This document shows positions 33,752 to 42,920 of a stretch of 64,000 nucleotides of DNA, one piece after another (the first letter of the stretch is position 1; every line of letters starts with the position of its first letter). Source of the DNA: Alkalihalobacillus alcalophilus ATCC 27647 = CGMCC 1.3604 (GTDB taxonomy: Bacteria; Bacillota; Bacilli; Bacillales; Bacillaceae_D). The DNA lies in contig NZ_ALPT02000008.1 in NCBI RefSeq assembly GCF_000292245.2, positions 8,205 through 72,204 of the forward strand, read 5' to 3'. The position numbers and the translations under genes are program-made. The notes below the pieces were generated by a model. It saw only the letters and a list, made by a program, of their open reading frames with translations. It did not search any database and was not told where the DNA came from.

Positions 33752-35449
33752 CTATTCTTGTTCTAGCAAAGTTAACTCTGTTTCAAGAAATTCCACCAGT
33801 TCTTTAATCATTTCTTCAGAAAAATCAAAGCGAATCCCCGCTTTTTCATAAACTTCAGCTAATGATTTTGAACTTCCTAGAGCCATTGCCTCTTTATAGT
33901 TTGTTAATGTTTGATTTTTGTTTTCTTTATACTGACGATACATTTGCACGGCACCTAATTGGGCAATGACATATTCAATATAATAAAATGGAACTTCAAA
34001 AATATGTAAAACCCCAAGCCATGCTATTTCACGCCATTTTTCAAAACCGGACCAATCAACAAAATTACTATCGATTTCTGTTAACAATTCCGCATATTTT
34101 TGATTTCTTTCTTCAACCGAATGATTCGGATATTCATACAGCCAATGCTGAAATTGATCAATCACAACACCAACCGGTAAAAATTGAATAATGCCTTTCA
34201 TTTGCTCTTTTTTCGCTCGCATGAAATCTGCTTTTGTTGGATAAAATTGTTCCCATTTATCCATTGTTAACAGCTCCATTGTCATACTTGCTAGTTCACT
34301 AGATTCCATCGGAGTTTCGCGATAAATTTGGAGCGGTAATTCTTTTTTAAAATCATTATGAATACAATGTCCCATCTCATGAAATAAAGTGATCATATCA
34401 TCATGTGTTTTGGCATGGTTCATAAAAATAAAGGAAAGTTCTGAAATCGGTAACGGAGCACAAAAACCACCGGGAGACTTTCCTTTTCTACTTTCTAAAT
34501 CAAGCATCCCTTTTTGATTCATCTGCTCAATTAATTCAGCAAATCTTGGATCTAATTCTCCAAGCACGTTTCGAACTCCATCAATCAATTCAGCTGTATT
34601 TGAAAATGGCTTTAAACGTTCTTCTCCTGCCAACACAGCTGATACATCCCATGGTAAATAGGTATCAACGCCAAGTTTTTTGGCATGCTCTTTTTGTAAT
34701 TTTTCTTTTAACGGTTTTACATGTTTGGCAATACTAGCCGCTAATGTTTTGCAATCTTCTGGTGAATAATCAAACCGTTCGTATTTTTTAAACATATAGT
34801 CTCGATAATTGGCTAGATTGGCGTACTCTGCTTTTTTCTGCCTAATTTCTATTAGTTCGGACATGATTTTTTGGAGCGGCTCCTCCGACTCGATAAATGT
34901 TTCTCGAATGGCCGTCATCGCTTTTTTTCTTTTCTTTCGATCTGTATCTTGTAGAAAAGGAGACAATTGCGGAAGTGTTAACTGCTCCCCTTCCCACTCG
35001 ACAACCGCGGCTCCTGTAATTTCAAAATAGTTGGTAGCGAGTCGATCTTCTTCAATTTCAAGCCTAACATTTTCTTTTCGAAACAAACTTTCGGCATTCT
35101 TTTTTCTTTTAAGCATAAACGCATACTCTTCTTCTGGGAGCTGCTCTAATGCTTTAGATGCAAGCAGTTTTTGATCAAGTTTAGCTTCATATTGCTTCAC
35201 GAGCGGTTCGATTACTTCTTGATCTTGTTCAAAAGCTTTTTTGGCTTCTTCACTATCATTATAACTATTAAAATCAATATAATGACCTGTTAATGCCTCC
35301 TCAATTGCATCAAGAAGTTTGGTTTCTTCTTGTAAATAAAAAAGAATTTCTTCTGTAGAATGTAAAGGGAGTTTCAAAAGCTGTTCAAATTGGTCCGATA
35401 ATTGTTGAGTATTCGAGAAATCAATCACTTCTTGATAAAATTTCGTCAT
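33752..35449 (-). CDS. M3 family oligoendopeptidase (PepF-like)
   Basis: Cytosolic zinc metallopeptidase of 565 aa. Zinc motif LFHEMGHCIHN (HExxH) near residue 357, with the third ligand glutamate about 25 residues later in ETPMESSELASM. The mostly helical N-terminal lid is typical of M3B enzymes that cut short peptides. Length agrees with the PepF family. Ribosome binding site AAAAGGAGC before ATG 35449. Confidence 0.92.
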   Translation of the reverse strand: MTKFYQEVIDFSNTQQLSDQFEQLLKLPLHSTEEILFYLQEETKLLDAIEEALTGHYIDFNSYNDSEEAKKAFEQDQEVIEPLVKQYEAKLDQKLLASKALEQLPEEEYAFMLKRKKNAESLFRKENVRLEIEEDRLATNYFEITGAAVVEWEGEQLTLPQLSPFLQDTDRKKRKKAMTAIRETFIESEEPLQKIMSELIEIRQKKAEYANLANYRDYMFKKYERFDYSPEDCKTLAASIAKHVKPLKEKLQKEHAKKLGVDTYLPWDVSAVLAGEERLKPFSNTAELIDGVRNVLGELDPRFAELIEQMNQKGMLDLESRKGKSPGGFCAPLPISELSFIFMNHAKTHDDMITLFHEMGHCIHNDFKKELPLQIYRETPMESSELASMTMELLTMDKWEQFYPTKADFMRAKKEQMKGIIQFLPVGVVIDQFQHWLYEYPNHSVEERNQKYAELLTEIDSNFVDWSGFEKWREIAWLGVLHIFEVPFYYIEYVIAQLGAVQMYRQYKENKNQTLTNYKEAMALGSSKSLAEVYEKAGIRFDFSEEMIKELVEFLETELTLLEQE

Positions 35450-35535
35450 TTTTTCAGCTCCTTTTCTCTTATCCTACCAAATAATCGCCTAGAAAACGAC
35501 CGCTTGCCCTACATTTTAACTCTTTTTTGCAACGA

Positions 35536-36354
35536 TTAGTTACCTGTTAATAAAGTCGGATAAACATAAGGCAATTCAGGTTGATAAACAGAAATCATCT
35601 CACTCACATCAATTTGTGGAATGAGCTGTCCCTCATACTCTCTTGTTTGTATAACTCCACGAACGGTTACCCATCCTGATTTTAAATGGTCGCTATGTTC
35701 AGATGATTGAACGATAAATCCATATCCAATCGCATCTGCGACACAGCATGTGAAGGCAAACCGTGCAATCGCAAGCTCTCCTTTTTCCAAAAGGGGATCA
35801 TCATGTACAAACCCGGTAAATTCAATCTCCTTACCAATATATGAGTCTAGTCGTAAATGTAATAGAGCAAGTACATCTAAAAACATTTCATCCTGGACAA
35901 TAAGTTTCTCATTTTGCTCAACTTCCCTCGCAATCCTCGTATAATGCTCCTCAATAAAATCGCTATTTTTCTCTAACCGGTCATCCGATAGTGGAAAAGT
36001 ATAAGAAATTCCTTTTAGTTCAGCCATTTTAGTAGAAAGGGCATAATCTGGCAAAATAAATCCGATCACAAGAATAATAAATAATAATAGTAATGTACTA
36101 TTTTTCCCTTTTTTAGTTTCCTCATGTGCCACACAATTACATGAGTGCGTTTCTTTTGCTGTGGCTGTGCTCCTCCAAATTTGACTTAGACCTAATAGAA
36201 GGAAAAAGACCATACCGATAATCACAATAAAATGCATAGAAGGAGCCACATAATAATCAAGCGATCCTGATAAAATCATCGCTAGTAATAATAAGCCAAA
36301 CCCTAATAATAAAATACCAGAGAAATAGGAATAGCTTTCATTTATTTTATTCAT
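35536..36354 (-). CDS. TIGR03943-family (YcgQ-like) membrane protein
   Basis: Protein of 272 aa from ATG 36354, which overlaps the permease stop (TAATG) with GGGGGAGG upstream. Two N-terminal helices (about residues 12-30, 42-60), a third near 92-110, then an extracytoplasmic OB-like domain with FTCCVADA near residue 200 (paired Cys). In B. subtilis YcgQ pairs with permease YcgR and the pair is zinc/peroxide related. Thirty further in-frame codons upstream lie inside the permease gene and are ignored. Confidence 0.88.
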   Translation of the reverse strand: MNKINESYSYFSGILLLGFGLLLLAMILSGSLDYYVAPSMHFIVIIGMVFFLLLGLSQIWRSTATAKETHSCNCVAHEETKKGKNSTLLLLFIILVIGFILPDYALSTKMAELKGISYTFPLSDDRLEKNSDFIEEHYTRIAREVEQNEKLIVQDEMFLDVLALLHLRLDSYIGKEIEFTGFVHDDPLLEKGELAIARFAFTCCVADAIGYGFIVQSSEHSDHLKSGWVTVRGVIQTREYEGQLIPQIDVSEMISVYQPELPYVYPTLLTGN

Positions 36355-37355
36355 TAAGATCCTCCCCCAATAAAGGCGATAACGAGCATTGTCAAAAACA
36401 CGACGATCGTCACAACTACATGAAAAGCGATAATAAATCGCCATTTGAAGGTCGAAAGCATCATGAGTGTATTTTTTAAATCAAGCATTGGTCCGTAAAT
36501 GAGAAAAGAAAGTGTCGCTTCAAAAGAAAAAGTACGTCCAAAAGAAGCGGCAATAAACGCATCTGCTTCCGAGCATAATGAGAGTAAATAACCTAAACCC
36601 ATCATCATCATAATGCCGAAAACAGTCGTATCACCCGTTAACGCCAGCCAGTCCCTTGCAAAAAAGGTTTGAAATAGACTAGCTAAAAAAGCACCTATTA
36701 CAAAATAACGAGCCATAAACAAAAAATCATCGGCTGTATGATAAAAAATCCCTTTGATCCCTTTCTCATGTACATGTTCTTCATGTTCACTCATTTCGTC
36801 GTACTGTAGGACATCCGTTTTCCCCCGCTGACGAAAAAGAATATACATGATAATCGCAATGAGGCATGTACAAATAAACGCTAGCCCCATTCTCCACCCA
36901 ACCATTGACCAGTCGAGATTAAACGCATAATACGTTGAAGCTGCCACTATCGGATTTAAAATCGGGGCAGCGGTCATAAAAGCAACTGCAACATGAATCG
37001 GAACTCCTTTTCGAATGAAATTACGAATGACCGGAACGATCGCACATTCACAAATCGGTAATAGACAGGCAAGAATTAAAGCCGGAATTATACTTAAAAA
37101 AGGATGTTTTGGAATCCACTTAGAAATATGGCTTGGTTTAATATAAAGACCAATAAAGGCTGACATAAGAGCACCCGCAAGTAAAAATGGAAAGGCTTCT
37201 ATTAAAATACTAAGGAAAATCGTCAAAAAAGAGACCGTCGTCTCAGATAAAACAAAAGACCACTCTGCCTGCTTAAAAGCTGGGAAGGCGGCAAGTAAAA
37301 TGACGATCCCAATTAAAAGAATAAAACCAAACACATCTGTAAAAAAAGCTTTCAT
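36354..37355 (-). CDS. permease of the YcgR/YraQ (DUF318) family
   Basis: Polytopic membrane protein of 333 aa, about eight helices in two repeats. Conserved cysteine motif CLLPICECAIVPVIR and second-half motif GYLLSLCSEADAFIAASF. A His/Glu-rich cytoplasmic loop (DEMSEHEEHVHEKG, about residues 185-200) may bind metal. Transcribed with, and translationally coupled to, the YcgQ-like gene. Substrate unknown; metal-related transport is inferred from family context. Confidence 0.88.
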   Translation of the reverse strand: MKAFFTDVFGFILLIGIVILLAAFPAFKQAEWSFVLSETTVSFLTIFLSILIEAFPFLLAGALMSAFIGLYIKPSHISKWIPKHPFLSIIPALILACLLPICECAIVPVIRNFIRKGVPIHVAVAFMTAAPILNPIVAASTYYAFNLDWSMVGWRMGLAFICTCLIAIIMYILFRQRGKTDVLQYDEMSEHEEHVHEKGIKGIFYHTADDFLFMARYFVIGAFLASLFQTFFARDWLALTGDTTVFGIMMMMGLGYLLSLCSEADAFIAASFGRTFSFEATLSFLIYGPMLDLKNTLMMLSTFKWRFIIAFHVVVTIVVFLTMLVIAFIGGGS

Positions 37356-37473
37356 CCTATCGCCCCTTCCATCTCTTTTACTATATCTATTAAAATAGAG
37401 AGGATATAGAACTTATGAAAACGAATTTACTAGATTTGTTTGGTTTTTAATTTAACCTATTAAAATTCCTTGC

Positions 37474-38118
37474 CTATTCTGACGAGCGTCGATATTCGTA
37501 AACGGCCTCCACATTTGCTTGAACTTGTAATTGCCCAAGCTGGACGGGTGTCTGCGAAGAGGCTTCGAATGAATGTATGCGAGGTGTAAAAGGTTGAACA
37601 GGTGCACTTAATTCTTTAATTGCAATCGGAACCTTATCTAAATGAACACCTATTTCCGCAGTTAATACCGTTGCTTTTCTAGTTACATCAGCAACCGCTA
37701 GTAATAACGCTTCATCATAGGCCGCTTTTTCATCCTGTAACGTAAATTGAATTGACTGCACACGATTAGCCCCATTTAATACAGCCGCATCGACAACTTC
37801 TCCTGTTAAATCGATCTGATCAAGAGTTATTTGCACAATATGAGTAAGACGGTAAGAGCGAAATACTTGCTGGCCATCCTGATAGTCATACATAGGTATT
37901 AGTTGATATTCGATTGTACGAATATCATTTGCTGGAACACCTAATTGCTGAAGAGCAGAAATAATTTGATTCATTTTCTCACCATTTTCAACTTGCACCG
38001 TTTCAACAAGGCTTCCTTCTGTTTCAACCCCAAGTTGGATTACACTCTGATCAGGTGTAGCACTAACCTCCCCCGTACCAAATACAATCAATCGATCTTT
38101 TCCATGTTCAAGATTCAT
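37474..38118 (-). CDS. SIMPL-domain (DUF541) protein
   Basis: Protein of 214 aa from ATG 38118; the frame stays open for 30 codons upstream but those are the hairpin repeat. No signal peptide is seen (MNLEHGKDRLIVFGTGEV), so it is probably cytosolic, although many SIMPL proteins are exported. The core TPDQSVIQLGVETEG and the closing ANVEAVYEY fit DUF541, a family linked to oxidative stress and signalling. Its ribosome binding site TTAAGGAGG is the last part of the repeat element. Confidence 0.85.
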   Translation of the reverse strand: MNLEHGKDRLIVFGTGEVSATPDQSVIQLGVETEGSLVETVQVENGEKMNQIISALQQLGVPANDIRTIEYQLIPMYDYQDGQQVFRSYRLTHIVQITLDQIDLTGEVVDAAVLNGANRVQSIQFTLQDEKAAYDEALLLAVADVTRKATVLTAEIGVHLDKVPIAIKELSAPVQPFTPRIHSFEASSQTPVQLGQLQVQANVEAVYEYRRSSE

Positions 38119-38124
38119 GATTAA

Positions 38125-38253
38125 CCTCCTTAAATATAAAGCGAAGTCCGTTTGGTCAGAAGCGAGAAAAAATATAGGGCGACTATTGAAGACGCTCTTT
38201 GTCTTCATATAGACGACCGATTTTCTCGAGCTTCTAACGGATGCAGCTAGACT
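38125..38253 (-). repeat. 5'-leader hairpin repeat, copy 1 (upstream of the SIMPL gene)
   Basis: About 129 bp, homologous to 46608-46734. Outer arms AGAAGC/GCTTCT (38158-38163 with 38230-38235) and GAGAAAA/TTTTCTC (38164-38170 with 38221-38227). Central hairpin GAAGAC/GTCTTC (38188-38193 with 38201-38206), extended by CTAT/ATAG. The gene-proximal end is the Shine-Dalgarno AAGGAGG. On the minus strand it would be the mRNA leader. Confidence 0.92.
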
Positions 38254-38307
38254 AAATGTACGTTTATATTTATTCTAACGATAAAAACACAAGAACATAA
38301 AAATAAA

Positions 38308-38337
38308 AAGGCCGCAAATCGTTATCATTTGCGGCTA
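38308..38337 (-). terminator. terminator of the ABC exporter gene
   Basis: GCCGCAAAT/ATTTGCGGC stem (38311-38319 with 38327-38335) followed by TTTTTATTTT on the minus strand. Confidence 0.9.
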
Positions 38338-38344
38338 GCTCTCT

Positions 38345-40054
38345 TTATCCAAACTGAGCATAATGAAGGCGGCTATACACACCATCTTGCTCGATTAATT
38401 CTTCATGATTTCCTTGTTCCGTTATACCCTCTTTTGTGACGACAATAATTCGATCGGCATTTTTAATCGTCGCTAAACGGTGAGCAATCACTAACGTTGT
38501 TCTCCCTTTTGAAAGTTCAGCTAATGACTGCTGAATCGCCATCTCCGTTTCCGTATCAAGAGCAGAAGTCGCCTCATCCAAAATTAAAATCGGTGGGTTT
38601 TTCAAAAACATTCGAGCAATAGCCAATCTTTGCTTCTGTCCACCAGACAACTTCACGCCTCTTTCGCCAATCACCGTTTGTAAACCTTCTGGTTGTGAAC
38701 GAAGGAAATCATCTAACTGAGCTTTTTTAGCAGCTTCATAAATCTCCTCATCGGTTGCATACAGCTTTCCATAAGCAATATTTTCACGAATCGTCCCTGA
38801 GAATAAAAAGACGTCCTGCTGCACGATTCCAATTTGTGTTCGTAACGATTGTAAGGTAATATCTTGGATGTTATGACCATCAACATAGATATTCCCTTCA
38901 CCTATTTCATAAAAACGAGGCAATAAGCTACATAATGTTGTTTTACCAGCACCTGATGGCCCCACAAAAGCAACCGTTTCCCCTGGTTGAATCGATAAGC
39001 TGATATTATCTAAAATATTCTCTTTTCCACCATATCCAAATGAGACATTTTGATAGGAAATCGCCCCATCCACAGTAATATCCTTTGCGTTTGGATGATC
39101 GGCAATATCCGGTTCTGTATCCATAATTTCTGTATATCGTTTAAAGCCAGCAATTCCTTTTGGATAACTTTCAATCACCGCATTAATTTTTTGAATCGGT
39201 CCAAGTAAAATATTCGATAATAAAATAAAGGCAACAAATTCACCATACGTTAATTCGTTATTAATGACAAAAAAGGTCCCAAAAAGAAGCGTAAATAAAG
39301 TCACGACCCGCATAAACATATAGTTGGACATGACGTTTTGTGCCATAATTTTGTAGGATTCAAGTTTTGTTTGGCGGTACATTTGATTGTTTTTCGCAAA
39401 TTGTTTCTGCTCGTATTTTTCATTGGCAAAGGCTTGAACAACACGAATTCCGCCAATACTATCCTCAACACGAGAATTAATTTCCGCGACATCACCAAAC
39501 ATTTTTCGGAACGTCTTAGTCATTTTTTTATTAAAGTGAATGGCAAAGATCATTAGTAATGGAATGACGATAAATGAGATAATCGCGAGCTTCCAGTTGA
39601 TGCCTAGCATAATTAAGAAAGCTCCAAGCAAAGTCATCACTGCAACAAAAACATCCTCTGGCCCATGATGGGCAACTTCGCCAATTTCCTCAAGGTCCTT
39701 CGTTAATCTTGAAATCGAATGACCTGTTTTATTATTGTCATAATAACCAAAGGAAAGCTTTTGCATATGACCAAACAGCTTTTGTCTCATATCTGTTTCT
39801 ATATTAATCCCAAGCTTATGTCCCCAATAAGTGACAACAAAATGAAGAAATGTATTTAGACCATAAATAATCAGAAGACCTACACACGCCCAAATGATAA
39901 TATGCCATTCCCCTTGTGGCAACAAACGGTCAATGACTTGGTTAACCGCGATCGGAAACGCCAACTCAAGCAAACCTACTAAAATGGCACACGAAAAATC
40001 AAGAATAAAGAGCCATTTGTACGGCTTATAATAAGAAAAAAATCGTCTTAACAA
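38345..40054 (-). CDS. ABC exporter (fused permease and ATPase)
   Basis: Half-transporter of 569 aa that works as a dimer. Residues 1-310 are the six-helix type IV exporter domain. Residues 330-569 are the ATPase: Walker A GPSGAGKTT, Q-loop GIVQQDVFLF, signature LSGGQKQR, Walker B ILILDEATSALD and the switch His in VIAHRLAT. Start is TTG at 40054 with GGGAG 9 bp upstream. A Fur-like box overlaps the promoter, so an iron-linked substrate (siderophore or heme homeostasis) is possible; the family alone would suggest drug or lipid export. Confidence 0.93.
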   Translation of the reverse strand: MLRRFFSYYKPYKWLFILDFSCAILVGLLELAFPIAVNQVIDRLLPQGEWHIIIWACVGLLIIYGLNTFLHFVVTYWGHKLGINIETDMRQKLFGHMQKLSFGYYDNNKTGHSISRLTKDLEEIGEVAHHGPEDVFVAVMTLLGAFLIMLGINWKLAIISFIVIPLLMIFAIHFNKKMTKTFRKMFGDVAEINSRVEDSIGGIRVVQAFANEKYEQKQFAKNNQMYRQTKLESYKIMAQNVMSNYMFMRVVTLFTLLFGTFFVINNELTYGEFVAFILLSNILLGPIQKINAVIESYPKGIAGFKRYTEIMDTEPDIADHPNAKDITVDGAISYQNVSFGYGGKENILDNISLSIQPGETVAFVGPSGAGKTTLCSLLPRFYEIGEGNIYVDGHNIQDITLQSLRTQIGIVQQDVFLFSGTIRENIAYGKLYATDEEIYEAAKKAQLDDFLRSQPEGLQTVIGERGVKLSGGQKQRLAIARMFLKNPPILILDEATSALDTETEMAIQQSLAELSKGRTTLVIAHRLATIKNADRIIVVTKEGITEQGNHEELIEQDGVYSRLHYAQFG

Positions 40055-40165
40055 TCTATCTCACTCTCCCTAACAAGTTCATTTTCTCTTTGATACTTAG
40101 ATAGACGAAATAATTAGCAAAAAAAAGCTTTATTTATATCTATAAATAAAAGAAAACGAACTAAT

Positions 40166-40209
40166 TGATAATGATAATCAATTATAAACTGATTTCCAAA
40201 CATTTTCAA
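40166..40209 (-). promoter_or_regulatory. sigma-A promoter with Fur box for the ABC exporter
   Basis: TTGAAA (40204-40209), 17-bp spacer, TATAAT (40181-40186). Directly after the -10 lies TGATTATCATTATCA (40166-40180 on the minus strand), one mismatch from the 7-1-7 Fur consensus TGATAATNATTATCA, inside a longer dyad TAATTGAT/ATCAATTA. Iron-dependent repression is expected. The minus leader is about 110 nt. Confidence 0.8.
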
Positions 40210-40239
40210 TCCTTGATCAAGATAATTTTGGCAAATTAA

Positions 40240-40272
40240 AAAGAATGAAGAGTCGTAAACCTCTTCATTCAA
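40240..40272 (-). terminator. terminator of the small export protein gene
   Basis: Perfect stem GAATGAAGAG/CTCTTCATTC (40243-40252 with 40261-40270) followed by TTTTTAATTT on the minus strand. Confidence 0.9.
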
Positions 40273-40306
40273 AATGGAACAAACGTTATTCATTTCACTT
40301 TTCAGA

Positions 40307-40825
40307 TTAGCTATAACGCTCTAATAAATCATATAAGAAACCACCATTATTAGTAAGATCCAATAAATCCAAAGCAAAATAGGAAACGACTCCAGTCACG
40401 ATAGCCCAGCCGATTACACTGCCTAACACCCAAGCCGTCACTAACTTCTTACTGCTTCCAAGTGAAATCGCCAACAGGACAGCCAAATGACTTCCAACAA
40501 AAACAGGCCCGAGAATAGCTAGGCCTGGGAGCCCATATCGATTCATGATTTTTTCCGCTCTTGCATTTTTTTTATTTGAACCCTTCCCTTTTTTCTCTCT
40601 TCTTTTCCTCTGCCATTCTCTAATTCGATCAGCAAGAGCAATCACTAAAATAACCGTAATGACATTTCCAGCTACCCCAACTAAAGTGACAAGGAAAACA
40701 TTTAATCCAGCAAGCGCCCCGACAGGAATCGTAAATACAACTTCAATAAATGGTGTCGCCGCCGCTAAAAAAACAATAATGTACGCAATAATAAAAGCGA
40801 TAATCCATCTCCTCCAATTTCTCAC
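40307..40825 (-). CDS. putative small multi-drug export family protein
   Basis: Membrane protein of 172 aa with about four helices. N-terminal IIAFIIAYIIVFLAAATPFIEV, a basic cytoplasmic loop (REWQRKRREKKGKGSNKK, about residues 70-88), then YGLPGLAILGPVFVGSHLAV, the hallmark of this family. The name 'small multi-drug export' is historical; the actual substrate is unknown. Single-gene unit. Confidence 0.85.
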   Translation of the reverse strand: MRNWRRWIIAFIIAYIIVFLAAATPFIEVVFTIPVGALAGLNVFLVTLVGVAGNVITVILVIALADRIREWQRKRREKKGKGSNKKNARAEKIMNRYGLPGLAILGPVFVGSHLAVLLAISLGSSKKLVTAWVLGSVIGWAIVTGVVSYFALDLLDLTNNGGFLYDLLERYS

Positions 40826-40939
40826 AATTTCTTTTATTTTACCTCTTATACTAAAAATGTAAAGAATTTATCTTCCTACCCTTCATTTTGAATAAAAAAA
40901 GCTTAAATAAGACTATTTTCCATAATCTTGATAAACTGA

Positions 40940-40990
40940 TTGACGCTTCGACTTGTTCTAGTGTACTATTCAATTAATACACTAGAACAA
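40940..40990 (+). promoter_or_regulatory. promoter with YtrA-type GntR operator
   Basis: TTGACG (40940-40945), 18-bp spacer, TACTAT (40964-40969). The -10 is covered by a perfect 13-bp inverted repeat TTGTTCTAGTGTA (40953-40965)/TACACTAGAACAA (40978-40990), whose core AGTGTA...TACACT is the known type of YtrA-subfamily site. Autoregulation by the GntR protein of this operon is the natural reading. Confidence 0.85.
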
Positions 40991-41010
40991 AATGTATAGG
41001 AGGAATAAAA

Positions 41011-41805
41011 ATGAGTGCTTGGATTCAATTAGTCAAAAAAGAATTTCGTTTAGGTATTGGGATGCTCTATGCCGTTTTAGCCGGAACACTTGTTATAACA
41101 ACCGTGAGTTTTATCGCTTCTATTATTGGAGGAATGCCCTTTGAACAGATAACCATGTTCGCTTTACTGCTCCTATTTTTCCATTTATTTTTTCTTATTA
41201 TTTATTTATTAAATAGTTTACAAAAAGAAAAGCTTCAGTTCTGGTTGCATAACCCCTTGCCTGGATATGCCCTATTATTAGCGAAAATAGCGGCTGGGGT
41301 TATCTCTATGGTTCTTTCTATGATATTCACGACTTTTCTGTTTTTCATCCCCATCCTGCTTGGGGGGTTAAGCTTTTCACTCGATCAGAGTGGCGTATCT
41401 GTTTTACCTGAAGCAATCACCCTTTTTCTGTCTTTGTTTGTTAACTTTTCATTGCAAATGACGGTCGTCTTTCTTTTCTTTTGGGTCATTTATCTATGTT
41501 CACAAAATTATCTAAACACAGGATTCAGTTTTATCCTAACCCTGTTTCTCTTTCTCTTATCGATGTTTATCTATGGTCAATTTACACAAACAAGTTTCTT
41601 TTCTTCACTAACTAATTGGGGATTAATCTCACTTGAAAATACAACGAGCTGGTTTAACTTCACCCATTCCATAGACAAAATATCGATTACACTTGAGCAA
41701 ACCAGCCCTTCTTTTTATATGGGGAGGTATGTAATAGAAGGACTTATTCTCATTGGGTTATTTTTCGTTACAAGTTGGCTCCTTGATCGAAAAATTGAGG
41801 TGTAA
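41011..41805 (+). CDS. ABC-2 type permease subunit
   Basis: Hydrophobic protein of 264 aa with six probable helices (about residues 20-42, 50-68, 85-118, 140-165, 172-190, 240-258). It is the membrane part of the ABC transporter whose ATPase is encoded at 42189-42878. Good TAGGAGG site 9 bp before ATG. First gene of a permease-regulator-ATPase operon; substrates of YtrA-controlled transporters are typically antibiotics or cell-wall-active compounds, but that is only inference here. Confidence 0.85.
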   Translation: MSAWIQLVKKEFRLGIGMLYAVLAGTLVITTVSFIASIIGGMPFEQITMFALLLLFFHLFFLIIYLLNSLQKEKLQFWLHNPLPGYALLLAKIAAGVISMVLSMIFTTFLFFIPILLGGLSFSLDQSGVSVLPEAITLFLSLFVNFSLQMTVVFLFFWVIYLCSQNYLNTGFSFILTLFLFLLSMFIYGQFTQTSFFSSLTNWGLISLENTTSWFNFTHSIDKISITLEQTSPSFYMGRYVIEGLILIGLFFVTSWLLDRKIEV

Positions 41806-41808
41806 CCT

Positions 41809-42192
41809 ATGAGCGATACTTTTCATTCATCAAAACCAATCTACATCCAGCTAGTGGAACGAATTAAAAAAGAAATTGTTCGCAATGATTTAAAACCGGG
41901 CGATAAACTTCCTTCTGTTCGAGAGATGGCTCTGCAATCTGGAGTCAATCCGAATACAGTGCAACGGACGTATCGTGAATTAGAGTCAGAAGAAATCGCT
42001 GAATCAAAGCGTGGTCAAGGCACATTTGTAACTGAGAATCAAGTTGTACTCGAAGAAATGCGACAGAAGTTAAAAAATGAGGAAATTGCTCAATTTGTTA
42101 GTAGCATGTACGAAATGGGTTATCAAAAGGAAGAGATTTTAACAGGCTTAGAAGAATTTCTTAATGAATATAATCGAGGTGAAAAAGGATGA
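41809..42192 (+). CDS. GntR-family regulator, YtrA subfamily
   Basis: Repressor of 127 aa with a winged-helix DNA-binding domain at residues 8-75 (KPIYIQLVERIKKEIVR, GDKLPSVREMALQSGVNPNTV, GQGTFV). Only a short helical C-terminal dimerisation tail follows, the mark of the YtrA subfamily. Its probable operator overlaps the promoter of this operon. Overlaps the next gene by 4 bp. Confidence 0.93.
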   Translation: MSDTFHSSKPIYIQLVERIKKEIVRNDLKPGDKLPSVREMALQSGVNPNTVQRTYRELESEEIAESKRGQGTFVTENQVVLEEMRQKLKNEEIAQFVSSMYEMGYQKEEILTGLEEFLNEYNRGEKG

Positions 42193-42878
42193 TTCAATTT
42201 TCAAATGTGACCAAACATTATAAAAGGAAAACAGCCTTAAAGGAGGTAAACCTTGAGTTGTCACTCGGGAACATCATTGGTTTAATTGGTGAAAATGGCA
42301 GCGGAAAATCAACCCTCTTAAAATTAATCGCTGGACTTATCCACCCTTCAAATGGCGAAGTCACAATATCCGAAGAAAAAGTGACTCGTCGAATCGCGGC
42401 AAAAGTAAGTTATTTATCTGATCATGATCACTTTTACTCTTATATGACTGTTTCGGATACGCTCGCTTTTTATCAAAGTCAATTTGCTGATTTTAATATG
42501 GAAAAAGCAAAAGAAATGATTAATTTTATGAACTTAGAAGCTGCAGACAAAGTGAAACATTTATCCAAAGGAAATCGGAGTCGTTTAAAAATCATCTTAG
42601 CCATAGCCCGAGATGTTCCAATCGTTCTTTTGGATGAACCTCTATCCGGATTAGACCCACTTGTACGCGATTCGATTATTAAAAGCCTCATCTCCTTTAT
42701 TGATTTAGAGAAACAATTGATTTTAATTACGACCCATGAAGTAATGGAAGTTGAAATGATTTTAGATGAAGTCATCGTCCTAAAAGACGGGCAAATCATC
42801 GGTCATAATCATGTGGATGATTTAAGAATGAGAGAGAATAAAGGTGTATTGGAATGGATGAAGTCGCTCTATGCATAA
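42189..42878 (+). CDS. ABC transporter ATP-binding protein
   Basis: ATPase of 229 aa. Walker A GENGSGKST, signature region LSKGNRSRLKI, Walker B VPIVLLDEPLSGLDPL, switch His TTHEV. It drives the ABC-2 permease encoded two genes upstream (YtrB-like arrangement). Starts inside the end of the regulator gene, indicating coupled translation. Ends about 50 bp before repeat array C. Confidence 0.93.
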   Translation: MIQFSNVTKHYKRKTALKEVNLELSLGNIIGLIGENGSGKSTLLKLIAGLIHPSNGEVTISEEKVTRRIAAKVSYLSDHDHFYSYMTVSDTLAFYQSQFADFNMEKAKEMINFMNLEAADKVKHLSKGNRSRLKIILAIARDVPIVLLDEPLSGLDPLVRDSIIKSLISFIDLEKQLILITTHEVMEVEMILDEVIVLKDGQIIGHNHVDDLRMRENKGVLEWMKSLYA

Positions 42879-42920
42879 TGAAAACTCAAATTGAACGAGG
42901 CTAGGTGTCGTTATGAATTT

